Source of the DNA: Candidatus Thioglobus plumae
Lineage (GTDB): Bacteria; Pseudomonadota; Gammaproteobacteria; PS1; Pseudothioglobaceae
Direction: 5' to 3'
Length of the DNA stretch: 30,736 nucleotides
NCBI GenBank assembly: GCA_910595815.1
Contig: CAJVCM010000077.1
Span: 1 to 30,736 of the forward strand
Shown here: one piece after another, positions 1-6,794 of the stretch
Layout of the letters: every line of letters starts with the position of its first letter
Position numbering within the stretch: the stretch's first letter is position 1
The notes under the pieces: generated by a model
The model's input: only the letters and a program-made list of their open reading frames with translations
The model's database searches: none
What the model was told of the DNA's origin: nothing
Position numbers and translations under genes: made by a program

Positions 1-484
1 ACACCACAATGGCATCTTAAGATTGACTATTGCGCCAGCTCAAGATATCGACCCAGCTGTACAAACAACAGCCGAACACTATATGAAAACCTTGCTCGAT
101 GAGATGGATCATGTAGGTGTATTAACCATTGAGTTGTTTGAAACTGAAGGTGGCTTAGTAGTGAACGAAATGGCACCTCGTGTGCATAACTCTGGCCATT
201 GGAGTATTGAAGGCGCTAACACTTCTCAGTTTGAAAATCATGTACGTGCGATCACGGGCATGCCGCTTGGTGACACCACGCCAATACACAATTTTAGTGC
301 GATGGTTAATATTATTGGTAAAACCGGGCCAACCAATATCGTACTCAAAATGCCTAATGCACACCTGCATTTGTATGACAAAACAGAACGTGCTGATCGT
401 AAGTTGGGGCATATTAATATCACGGCTAGCTCTCAAGCTGAGCTAGACGAAAGTATTGAAAAATTAAAAGATTTCTTGCCTTAG
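1..484 (+). CDS. purK: 5-(carboxyamino)imidazole ribonucleotide synthase, 3' part (5' end outside the window)
   Basis: This is the C-terminal part of the ATP-grasp enzyme PurK, which carboxylates aminoimidazole ribonucleotide with ATP and bicarbonate in cytoplasmic purine synthesis. The reading frame is open to the left edge of the window, where it reads HHNGILRLTIAPAQ, so the TTG at 23 is not the true start; the gene is cut by the window. Family hallmarks are the stretch NEMAPRVHNSGHW (ATP-grasp catalytic end) followed by SQFENHVRAITGMPLG, both typical of PurK rather than PurT or biotin carboxylase. The C-terminal small domain is complete and ends at a TAG. The gene converges on the next leftward gene and overlaps its stop by 4 bases, so no terminator separates them. 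purE is not visible and would be expected just upstream. The identification is confident. Confidence 0.95.
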   Translation, partial: HHNGILRLTIAPAQDIDPAVQTTAEHYMKTLLDEMDHVGVLTIELFETEGGLVVNEMAPRVHNSGHWSIEGANTSQFENHVRAITGMPLGDTTPIHNFSAMVNIIGKTGPTNIVLKMPNAHLHLYDKTERADRKLGHINITASSQAELDESIEKLKDFLP

Positions 485-816
485 CTCTTACTAAGCAACT
501 TAAATTGCTCTGCCAATCCGACTTCTAATTGATAGGCTTCTTTTTCACTGATGGGCTTGTCACGCAGGTGTTGAATCACATGAATCATTTCATGACAAAA
601 AGCAATAATAAATTGATCTGTCGTTAGATCTTTTTCGATATCGATATAAAACTTACCTTCGCCTTCATGATCTGTCCAAGCCTCAGCATGCTTCACATCT
701 TCAATTCTTAAATCAATCTCAACTTTCTTTTTGATGGACAACTCTTGAGAACAAAAATAATACAGCTCTTTGGAGAGCACCTGTTGAGCTTTACTACCAC
801 CTTCAATATAAATCAC
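481..816 (-). CDS. Small HExxH zinc metallopeptidase-like protein (minigluzincin-like), function unknown
   Basis: A 111-residue protein starting at GTG (816) with no clear Shine-Dalgarno sequence. It contains CHEMIHVIQHL at about residues 84-94, a textbook HExxH zinc-binding motif, followed about 15 residues later by EKEAYQLE, whose glutamates could supply the third zinc ligand as in gluzincins. There is no signal peptide or membrane segment, so it is probably cytoplasmic. It is much shorter than M48 or M41 peptidases and resembles the single-domain minigluzincin or SprT-like fold. It is the last gene of the leftward lpxK-kdsB-folD-glutaredoxin run, 14 bases after the glutaredoxin stop, and overlaps the purK stop by 4 bases. 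I do not recognise a named family, so proteolysis is inferred from the motif only. The substrate is unknown. Confidence 0.7.
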   Translation of the reverse strand: MIYIEGGSKAQQVLSKELYYFCSQELSIKKKVEIDLRIEDVKHAEAWTDHEGEGKFYIDIEKDLTTDQFIIAFCHEMIHVIQHLRDKPISEKEAYQLEVGLAEQFKLLSKS

Positions 817-830
817 GCTCGTTCAGTGTG

Positions 831-1199
831 TTAGCCAAAACGCTTATCTAAGTATGCCATAATGTCAGAAGATTCGTACATCCAGGTGGTTTCATTGCCC
901 TCTTTAATGCGTAAACATGGCACTTTAACCTCGCCACCACCGGCTAAGAGTTCAGCGCGAAATTGACCTGCTTGTGCATTGCGAGTTCCCATTGGTAAAT
1001 TTAGGCGCTTGATAGTTCTACGTGTTTTTATGCAGAATGGGCAAGCGTAGAATTGATAAAGTTTTAAAGAATCAACTTGCTTATCAACCTTAGCCTGTTC
1101 CACTTCAGTGCGTTTTAGCTTCTCTGGTGAAAAGATCCAATCAATCAATACGATTAATCGACCTAACCCCTCTCTCATTCCTTTAAGTAAGATTTTCAT
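831..1199 (-). CDS. Glutaredoxin-like thiol-disulfide protein
   Basis: A 122-residue protein with an N-terminal basic and hydrophobic stretch (about residues 1-35) and a glutaredoxin/GST N-terminal thioredoxin fold after it. The redox motif is FYACPFCIK (CPFC), the cis-proline region is VKVPCLRI, and the C-terminus YESSDIMAYLDKRFG is typical of glutathione-binding glutaredoxins. I place the start at the ATG at 1199, because it follows an AGAGAGGAAAA ribosome site and overlaps the folD stop as ATGA; a further-upstream start would sit deep inside folD. It probably reduces protein or glutathione mixed disulfides. The N-terminal extension may anchor it to the membrane surface, which is an inference. 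It is translationally coupled to folD. Confidence 0.88.
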   Translation of the reverse strand: MKILLKGMREGLGRLIVLIDWIFSPEKLKRTEVEQAKVDKQVDSLKLYQFYACPFCIKTRRTIKRLNLPMGTRNAQAGQFRAELLAGGGEVKVPCLRIKEGNETTWMYESSDIMAYLDKRFG

Positions 1200-2032
1200 T
1201 TTTCCTCTCTTGCCGTATAGGCTGTTAATGTATTTTCTAATAAGGTTGCGATCGTCATTGGCCCAACACCGCCAGGCACTGGTGTGATCCATGCGGCTTT
1301 ATCTTGTACTGCATCAAAATCAACATCACCGACTAACGTACCATCATCCAGTCGGTTAATACCGACATCAATAATAATTACGCCGGCTTTAATCCAATCA
1401 CCTTGGATCATTTTTGGGATGCCCACTGCAGCCACAATAACGTCAGCCTGTTTAAGTTTGCCAGATAAATCTTGAGTTTTACTGTTACAAATAGTAACCG
1501 TAGCTCGTGCGTTTAAAAGCTCCATTGCCATTGGGCGACCAACAATATTTGATGCACCTACTACCACGCAATTTTTTCCCACAAGGTCAATACCTGTGGT
1601 TGCAAGCATGGTCATCACCCCTTTGGGTGTGCATGGGCGTAAGTACGCTTTATTTTGCATCAGTTTGCCAATATTCTCACTGTGGAAGCCGTCGACGTCT
1701 TTGTTGGGATTAATCGCCTCAATCACTTGATTAGCATCTAAATGGCTCGGCAATGGCAACTGCACCAAAATACCGTCAATTTTGTCATCCTTATTAAGGC
1801 GCTCGACTTCGGATAATAACTCTGTCTGGGTAATATTCGCAGATTTATTAATCTTCTCAGAATAAAACCCCACTTCTTTGCAAGCATTGTCTTTATTGCG
1901 CACATACACTGCAGAAGCAGGGTCATCACCTACTAAGATAACTGCTAAACCAGGCTTTCGATCAAGCTTAGCCACTTGTTTGGCAATACTGCTTCTTAAT
2001 TTTTTTGCAATTTCTTTACCGTTAATAATCAC
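1196..2032 (-). CDS. folD: Bifunctional methylenetetrahydrofolate dehydrogenase / methenyltetrahydrofolate cyclohydrolase
   Basis: FolD interconverts 5,10-methylene-, 5,10-methenyl- and 10-formyl-tetrahydrofolate with NADP+, feeding purine, formyl-methionine and methyl synthesis in the cytoplasm. The 278-residue length is normal. Visible hallmarks are YVRNKDNACKEVGF with the catalytic Tyr43/Lys47 pair, ILVQLPLPSHL, PCTPKGVM, the Rossmann loop VVGASNIVGRPMA and the C-terminal PVPGGVGPMTIATLLENT. The start is a GTG at 2032 that overlaps the kdsB stop (GTGA), and MIINGKEIAKKL aligns with the usual family N-terminus. It is joined by 4-base overlaps to kdsB upstream and the glutaredoxin downstream. 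It shares one-carbon metabolism with metF (10478-11299), which is separate in the window. Confidence 0.97.
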   Translation of the reverse strand: MIINGKEIAKKLRSSIAKQVAKLDRKPGLAVILVGDDPASAVYVRNKDNACKEVGFYSEKINKSANITQTELLSEVERLNKDDKIDGILVQLPLPSHLDANQVIEAINPNKDVDGFHSENIGKLMQNKAYLRPCTPKGVMTMLATTGIDLVGKNCVVVGASNIVGRPMAMELLNARATVTICNSKTQDLSGKLKQADVIVAAVGIPKMIQGDWIKAGVIIIDVGINRLDDGTLVGDVDFDAVQDKAAWITPVPGGVGPMTIATLLENTLTAYTAREEK

Positions 2033-2763
2033 TGTAAAGCCTCTCTTACTTTAGCCAAATCTTCAATGGTGTCCACACCAAACCCTGTCGCTTCACAAGC
2101 TGGCGCTACATGAATATCAAAACCTTCATTAAGTACGGTGAGTTGTTCTAATTTTTCCACTAGCTCGTAAGCTGAGCTGTCCATAGTTAAATACTGTTTG
2201 ATAAAGTCTGATCGATACGCATAAATGCCAATATGTTTAAAACATAATGAAGCATCAAAATCATCATCTTCTCTAAAGGCGGGAATAGGTGAGCGAGAAA
2301 AATATAGTGCTTTACCAAATTTATCAAACACCACTTTAACGCAATTTGGGTCTAGGTATTGCTCCTTATCGATTACGTTTTCACACAAGGTGGCCATTTG
2401 CATATCACTATTAGCTAGATTGCTAGCCACTTGTTCAATCACACTGGCACCCAACATAGGCTCATCACCTTGGACATTAACAATAATCTCATCATCGTCA
2501 ATTGACAGCTTCTCTAGCACTTCTGCAAGTCTTGATGTGCCTGAAGTATGATGACCACCCGTCATACAGGTAATCGCACCAAAATCATTGGCAACAGCTT
2601 CAATACGCGCATCATCCGTGGCAATAATCACACGAGTTGCACCACTCTTAATGGCATTTTCATAGGTGCGTTGAATCAATGGCTTGCCGTGAATGTCTTG
2701 CAATAATTTTGCGTTCAAACGAGTGGATGCGTAGCGTGCAGGAATGATAACGGAAAAATCCAT
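2029..2763 (-). CDS. kdsB: 3-deoxy-manno-octulosonate cytidylyltransferase (CMP-KDO synthetase)
   Basis: KdsB activates the lipopolysaccharide core sugar KDO with CTP to give CMP-KDO in the cytoplasm. The 244-residue protein has the nucleotidyltransferase opening VIIPARYASTRL, the region VNVQGDEPM with the metal-binding aspartate, and LYFSRSPIPAFRED. One oddity: the usual LPGKPL after ARYASTR is LNAKLL here, keeping the lysine but losing the Pro-Gly. Its ATG (2763) shares one base with the TGA of the ycaR-like gene (TGATG), and its own TGA overlaps the folD GTG. The gene order lpxK-ycaR-kdsB matches Escherichia coli, which supports both this call and its LPS role. Confidence 0.97.
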   Translation of the reverse strand: MDFSVIIPARYASTRLNAKLLQDIHGKPLIQRTYENAIKSGATRVIIATDDARIEAVANDFGAITCMTGGHHTSGTSRLAEVLEKLSIDDDEIIVNVQGDEPMLGASVIEQVASNLANSDMQMATLCENVIDKEQYLDPNCVKVVFDKFGKALYFSRSPIPAFREDDDFDASLCFKHIGIYAYRSDFIKQYLTMDSSAYELVEKLEQLTVLNEGFDIHVAPACEATGFGVDTIEDLAKVREALQ

Positions 2764-2924
2764 CAGCTTATTTTTCGTGCCTCTTCAACCAGTAAAACAG
2801 GGATGCCATCATTAATAGGATAAGCCAAACCGCTAACTTCACAAACCAGTTCATCGCCCACTTGTTTGAGTGGTGCTTTGCTTTGTGGGCAAACTAGCAA
2901 TTTGAGCAAGGCTTCATCAATCAT
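2763..2924 (-). CDS. ycaR: Trm112/YcaR-family small protein (UPF0434)
   Basis: A 53-residue gene found by reading the gap between lpxK and kdsB. The protein begins MIDEALLKLLVCPQSKAPLK and ends near DGIPVLLVEEARKIS, matching the YcaR/UPF0434 pattern: N-terminal helix, a CPxx knuckle, then LAYPINDGIPVLL. The second cysteine of the E. coli CPxC knuckle is Ser here (CPQS), and only one other Cys (VCEV) remains, so zinc binding as in Trm112 is doubtful. It overlaps lpxK by 4 bases (ATGA) and kdsB by 1 base, exactly the E. coli lpxK-ycaR-kdsB arrangement. Its biochemical role is not established. Confidence 0.9.
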   Translation of the reverse strand: MIDEALLKLLVCPQSKAPLKQVGDELVCEVSGLAYPINDGIPVLLVEEARKIS

Positions 2925-3868
2925 AATTTATTTGTTAATTCAGTCAAAAAATCGTCGCTTAATTCAGCTTCAACATGTAAGTACCACATTTGATCTGTTG
3001 CGAATTCTATACATTTTACACAATCCTTGGCGGTCATAAGAATAGGATAATCATCATCAAAAGCAAGGTCTGTCTGAGTAAAAGTGTAGTGATCAGCAAA
3101 GGCATGCGTTTCTACTTCAACACCCAGTTGTATCAAAGTATCAAAAAACCGTTGTGGATAGCCAATGCCTGCCACTGCATGGCAAGTTTTTTGATTAAAA
3201 AATTCTAGTGGTTGCTCTTCATTAGTGGCTACATTGACGAACATTAAGGCTTTTAATGTTGAAGTGATTTCACCCACATGCTCTGCACCATTGTTAATAA
3301 TAAAATCAACGGTTTTCAGCCTTGATTCTGATTCTCTAAGTGGGCCAGCTGGCAAGAAAAAACCATTGCCAAAACGTCGCTTTCCATCGACTACAACAAT
3401 TTCAACTTGTCTGCCCATGGCGTAGTGTTGCAGACCATCGTCACTAATAACCAGGTCGACATTATGTTCGATGACCAAATCTTTCACCGCTTGAGCGCGA
3501 TCAGTATTCACCATTACTGGCACTTGAGCTTGTATGGCAATCAGCAAGGGTTCATCGCCTGAGAGCTGGGCTTCTGTATTTTGATTCACCGACAAACTAC
3601 CTTGTTGATGAGAACCGCCATAACCACGTGACACCACGCCAACTCGTTTGCCTTGTTGTCTAAAATGCTTTGCCAGTGTAATGACAATCGGGGTTTTTCC
3701 ACTACCTCCAACCGTGATGTTGCCCACCACAATCACATCCACATTGAAGTCGTAAATGGTGAATAACTTTACTTTATAAATAAATTTCCTAAAACGAGAT
3801 AAAAGATAAAAAATACCTGAAACTGGTAATAATAAATAATTAACAATCCCTCGGGTATCTAGACTCAT
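2921..3868 (-). CDS. lpxK: Tetraacyldisaccharide 4'-kinase
   Basis: LpxK phosphorylates the 4' position of lipid A disaccharide at the inner face of the cytoplasmic membrane, the sixth step of the Raetz pathway. The 315-residue protein has an N-terminal hydrophobic helix (YLLLPVSGIFYLLSRF, about 11-26) as membrane anchor, then VVGNITVGGSGKTPIV with the P-loop at about 54-60, SRGYGG, and the DDGLQHYAM motif with the Mg-binding DDGLQH. It starts with ATG at 3868, 5 bases after the psiE-like stop, and ends in an ATGA overlap with the ycaR-like gene. No msbA lies upstream, which is the usual partner in enterobacteria. Confidence 0.96.
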   Translation of the reverse strand: MSLDTRGIVNYLLLPVSGIFYLLSRFRKFIYKVKLFTIYDFNVDVIVVGNITVGGSGKTPIVITLAKHFRQQGKRVGVVSRGYGGSHQQGSLSVNQNTEAQLSGDEPLLIAIQAQVPVMVNTDRAQAVKDLVIEHNVDLVISDDGLQHYAMGRQVEIVVVDGKRRFGNGFFLPAGPLRESESRLKTVDFIINNGAEHVGEITSTLKALMFVNVATNEEQPLEFFNQKTCHAVAGIGYPQRFFDTLIQLGVEVETHAFADHYTFTQTDLAFDDDYPILMTAKDCVKCIEFATDQMWYLHVEAELSDDFLTELTNKL

Positions 3869-3873
3869 GTTAA

Positions 3874-4302
3874 TTACTTAGAACACTCGCTTTTAGTATC
3901 ATACTTTGTCTCACTATAACGTAATATACCTGCAGCTATAGTCAATATCAAGATAGAGGTCACCATAATAATCAAGTTAAACTTGTCAGTAGAGACCAGT
4001 GATTTCATATCAATAACCAAGAATCGAGTAATAGCAGTAATCGCAATAAATATCAAAAAAATCACTGGTAAACGATGAGTTTTGAAATATATACCCGTCA
4101 TCGCACCTAACTCCAAATAAATAAATAATAACAAAATATCTTTAAGTGATGCAAAATTAGAATTTTGCATGATCTCGAGATACACACCTACGGCTGACCA
4201 GACAATAGTGCCACCAATGACAAACAAGCCTACCACATGAAATATTTCAATTAGTACATCGCCTAATTGATCAATCTTATTTTTAATTGTCGGACTTGTC
4301 AT
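3874..4302 (-). CDS. PsiE-family (phosphate-starvation-inducible) inner-membrane protein
   Basis: A 142-residue protein with four predicted membrane helices (about 20-42, 53-70, 78-97, 108-127). The block LFIYLELGAMTGIYFKTHRLP followed by IAITAITRFLVIDMKS resembles the PsiE family core in E. coli (FLYFEF, then ITAIVRLIIVDHKS). PsiE function is unknown; in E. coli expression responds to phosphate starvation and cAMP-CRP. Here it is the first gene of the leftward run into lpxK, with only 5 bases between them, so it is probably co-transcribed with lipid A genes. The ATG at 4302 has a GGAAAGAG stretch 2 bases upstream. The family assignment is good, but the role is not known. Confidence 0.85.
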   Translation of the reverse strand: MTSPTIKNKIDQLGDVLIEIFHVVGLFVIGGTIVWSAVGVYLEIMQNSNFASLKDILLLFIYLELGAMTGIYFKTHRLPVIFLIFIAITAITRFLVIDMKSLVSTDKFNLIIMVTSILILTIAAGILRYSETKYDTKSECSK

Positions 4303-4356
4303 ATCTCTTTCCTTTATTTACCTTTAAAGTGCTAATTATGACAAAATATCATCACT
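4303..4356. promoter_or_regulatory. Compact divergent promoter region between psiE-like and lolC genes
   Basis: These 54 bases separate two divergent transcription units, so they should carry promoters for both. On the minus strand a CATAAT (-10-like) lies at about 4334-4339, with a GGAAAG ribosome site near the psiE-like ATG. On the plus strand I see only weak hexamers (TTTAAA, then TATCAT 18 bases on), and no Shine-Dalgarno sequence before the ATG at 4357. The exact start sites are not resolved. Confidence 0.4.
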
Positions 4357-5592
4357 ATGAGTGTTGAATTTAGTATTTCTAACCAATATTTACGTTCTAA
4401 TCGTAAGAAAGGATTTGTCTCCTTTATTTCTGGCGTCTCTATGGTTGGGCTGATTTTAGGTGTGATGACACTTATTACCGTCTTGTCCGTGATGAATGGC
4501 TTTCATAAAGAGCTCAGAGACAGAGTATTAAGCGCCATTTCGCATTCAACCATTAGCGAATATGATGGCAGCCTTAACAATTGGCAAGAATTACGTTTAA
4601 CCATCAACCAGCATAAAGAGGTGATTGACTCATCGCCTTATATCGAACGTTATGGGTTGCTTAGCGTCAATGGCAAAGCAAAAGGCATCAGTGTTCGCGG
4701 CATTGAGCCTAGTTTAGAAAAAAATACTTCCGTTTTATTGAATAAAATAAAATCAGGTGAGGTTGATTTATCCGGCTTTAACATCCTGATTGGGTCAGGA
4801 TTAGCGGCCCGACTCGGGGTTACAATTGGTGACAAAATAACCTTACTTACACCGCAAATATCCAGCAGTATTATTGGCATACAACCCAGATTTAAGCGTT
4901 TCACTCTTAGCGGTGTATTTGATGCTGGGATTAATGAGTATGATAATAATTTAGCTTTCATTCATTTGCAAAAAGCACAAACGCTATATTCGATGAAGGA
5001 CCAAGTGTCTGGCATACGCTTAAAGGTTACTGATTTATTTCAAGCCAAGAAAATCACTGCTGAAGTGCTTAGCCAGCTAGATGGTGACCGTTACTATGGT
5101 ATTGACTGGATGCAAAAGAAAGCTAACTTTATCAAGGCTCTCAATCTAGAAAAACAAATGATTGGCATTATTCTATCGCTTATTATTGCCGTGGCTGCTT
5201 TCAATATTGTGTCAATGATGGTGATGGTAGTGACCGATAAAAAAGCTGACATTGCCATTTTAAGAACCATTGGCATGACACCAAAACGCATTGTAAAGCT
5301 GTTTTTCTACCAAGGCATTACCATTGGCGTTGTTGGTATTGTAATTGGTGTGTTACTAGGTGTTGCGCTTTCGCTCAATATTGAGTCTGTGGTTAGTGGT
5401 GTAGAATCAATCCTAGGTTTTCAATTTTTCCCTAAAGATGTATTTTATATTAACCGATTTCCTTCCGAGATCCACTTAGCAGATGTTATCAAAGTTACCG
5501 CAGGGGCTTTTATTTTAGTCATCCTGGCCTCAATTTATCCAGCAAAACGCGCAGGAAAAGTCGAAATTTCCAAGGTATTAAACCATGAGTAA
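4357..5592 (+). CDS. lolC: LolC/LolE-type lipoprotein-releasing permease (possibly single-permease LolF type)
   Basis: The inner-membrane permease of the Lol system, which extracts outer-membrane lipoproteins and hands them to periplasmic LolA. The 411-residue protein has the expected MacB-like layout: an N-terminal helix (about 21-45, containing LGVMTLITVLSVMNGFHKEL), a large periplasmic domain (about 46-265), then three C-terminal helices (about 268-295, 315-345, 372-395). GVFDAGINEYDNNLAFIHL in the periplasmic domain is characteristic of LolC/LolE. lolD follows with an 8-base overlap. No second permease gene is adjacent, so the transporter may be the LolF type in which one permease does both jobs; a distant lolE cannot be excluded. 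No Shine-Dalgarno sequence is visible before the ATG. Confidence 0.92.
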   Translation: MSVEFSISNQYLRSNRKKGFVSFISGVSMVGLILGVMTLITVLSVMNGFHKELRDRVLSAISHSTISEYDGSLNNWQELRLTINQHKEVIDSSPYIERYGLLSVNGKAKGISVRGIEPSLEKNTSVLLNKIKSGEVDLSGFNILIGSGLAARLGVTIGDKITLLTPQISSSIIGIQPRFKRFTLSGVFDAGINEYDNNLAFIHLQKAQTLYSMKDQVSGIRLKVTDLFQAKKITAEVLSQLDGDRYYGIDWMQKKANFIKALNLEKQMIGIILSLIIAVAAFNIVSMMVMVVTDKKADIAILRTIGMTPKRIVKLFFYQGITIGVVGIVIGVLLGVALSLNIESVVSGVESILGFQFFPKDVFYINRFPSEIHLADVIKVTAGAFILVILASIYPAKRAGKVEISKVLNHE

Positions 5593-6262
5593 TATGATTA
5601 AATGCCAAGATCTGGATTATAGTTACCATGATGGAGAGGTAAAAACATCCGTACTTAGCTCTCTAAATTTAAACATCGGCAAAGGTGAATCGATTGCTAT
5701 TTTAGGCCAGTCTGGCTGTGGAAAATCTACTCTACTCAATCTATTGGGGGGTATCGATAAACCCACTCAAGGCAAGGTATGGCTTGATAATATTGATTTA
5801 ACAACACTAACAGAAGAAAAAATCACACAACTTCGCGCTCAACACTTGGGCTTTGTGTATCAATTTCATCACTTGTTAAAAGATTTTAGTGCGCTGGATA
5901 ACGTAGCCATGCCGCTACTCATCCGTGGCGACAATAAACAAGCTGCTTTGTTAGCAGCCAGTGAATTATTGTCTACTATTGGTCTGAAAGATAGATTTGA
6001 TCATCGACCTGCAGAACTTTCTGGCGGTGAGCGTCAACGTGTTGCCATTGCGCGCGCTTTAATCACCCAACCAAGCTGTTTGCTAGCTGACGAACCAACA
6101 GGCAATTTAGATGCTAAAAATGCAGCTGACGTATTGTCATTAATGATTGAACTTAACCAAGCGCAAAATTCTGCATTGGTTATGGTGACACACGATGAAA
6201 AAATTGCTCAGAAAATGCAGAGAATCTTAGTCCTAGAAAACGGACAACTTAGCGAATCTTAG
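5585..6262 (+). CDS. lolD: Lipoprotein-releasing ABC transporter ATP-binding protein
   Basis: LolD is the cytoplasmic ATPase that drives lipoprotein release by the Lol permease. The 225-residue protein shows Walker A GQSGCGKST (about residues 42-50), Q-loop region VYQFHHLLKDFSALDNVAMPL, the ABC signature LSGGERQRVAIARAL, Walker B CLLADEPTGNLD and the switch histidine in MVTHDE. FHHLLKDFSALDNVAMPL is the stretch that separates LolD from other MacB-type ATPases. The ATG lies inside the end of the permease gene (8-base overlap), so translation is coupled. Its 3' end overlaps convergent panD by 14 bases. Confidence 0.96.
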   Translation: MSNMIKCQDLDYSYHDGEVKTSVLSSLNLNIGKGESIAILGQSGCGKSTLLNLLGGIDKPTQGKVWLDNIDLTTLTEEKITQLRAQHLGFVYQFHHLLKDFSALDNVAMPLLIRGDNKQAALLAASELLSTIGLKDRFDHRPAELSGGERQRVAIARALITQPSCLLADEPTGNLDAKNAADVLSLMIELNQAQNSALVMVTHDEKIAQKMQRILVLENGQLSES

Positions 6263-6617
6263 AATCGGTTCTAACTAGTGTATTGCTATCATCGACATAG
6301 CATAGCTTTGGCGCATAATTCTTCAACGCTTGTTCATCATACTGCGCATAGGCAGCAATAATTAACAAATCACCGACATTAGCCTTGTGTGCGGCCGCAC
6401 CGTTCACAGAAATAACACCAGAGTTATCTTTTCCACGAATAGCATAAGTGGTAAAGCGATTACCGTTGTTAATGTTATAAATTTGGATTTGTTCAAAAGA
6501 ACCAATACCAGCAGCATCTAACAACACACCGTCAATCTCACAAGAGCCTTCGTAATCAACCTCGCAGGCGGTTGCTGTTACTCTGTGTAGTTTGGCTTTT
6601 AAGAATGTACGTTGCAT
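6249..6617 (-). CDS. panD: Aspartate 1-decarboxylase (pyruvoyl enzyme)
   Basis: PanD makes beta-alanine from aspartate for pantothenate and coenzyme A synthesis. The 122-residue proenzyme has the self-cleavage site at Gly24-Ser25 (DYEGSCEIDG); Ser25 becomes the pyruvoyl group. Lys9, Arg54, Thr57 and Tyr58 (NRFTTYAIRG) are all at the E. coli positions. The region NGAAAHKANVGDLLIIAAYA is also conserved. The ATG at 6617 is preceded by TAAAAT and seven bases, with no Shine-Dalgarno sequence, so a very short leader is possible. It converges on lolD with a 14-base overlap. No panB or panC is visible nearby. Confidence 0.97.
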   Translation of the reverse strand: MQRTFLKAKLHRVTATACEVDYEGSCEIDGVLLDAAGIGSFEQIQIYNINNGNRFTTYAIRGKDNSGVISVNGAAAHKANVGDLLIIAAYAQYDEQALKNYAPKLCYVDDSNTLVRTDSKIR

Positions 6618-6672
6618 AGTCTTTATTTTAGATTCATTAAGGTGATTAGTTGCATTTTTTAGAAAAAAGTTA

Positions 6673-6794
6673 TTAGGTTAGTATTTTTTCCTTTATGCAA
6701 GGCGGATTTCAAAAATCCGAAGGCGCATAGCTAACCTATGCAACTGAGAATTTTTTAAATACAACACAGTCAGAAAGAGAAAATACTAGCCTAA
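6673..6794. repeat. Structured inverted-repeat element (MITE/REP-like or complex terminator)
   Basis: The 168-base gap between panD and oadB is largely taken up by a nested palindrome. The outer arms are 6673-6693 (TTAGGTTAGTATTTTTTCCTT) and 6774-6794, which match as inverted repeats at about 17-18 of 21 positions. Inside are two perfect hairpins: CGGATTT-CAA-AAATCCG (6703-6719) and GCATAG-CTAAC-CTATGC (6725-6741). A GGTTAG/CTAACC pair links the left arm with the second hairpin. The right arm includes the oadB stop codon (6786-6788). This could be a small mobile or intergenic repeat, or a compound 3' structure ending the oad transcript. I saw no second copy in the window. Confidence 0.5.

Noticed and set aside
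1200..1292. Upstream extension of the glutaredoxin frame into folD
   Set aside because: The ATG at 1199 has a strong ribosome site and an ATGA overlap with folD; the upstream residues are just folD in another frame.
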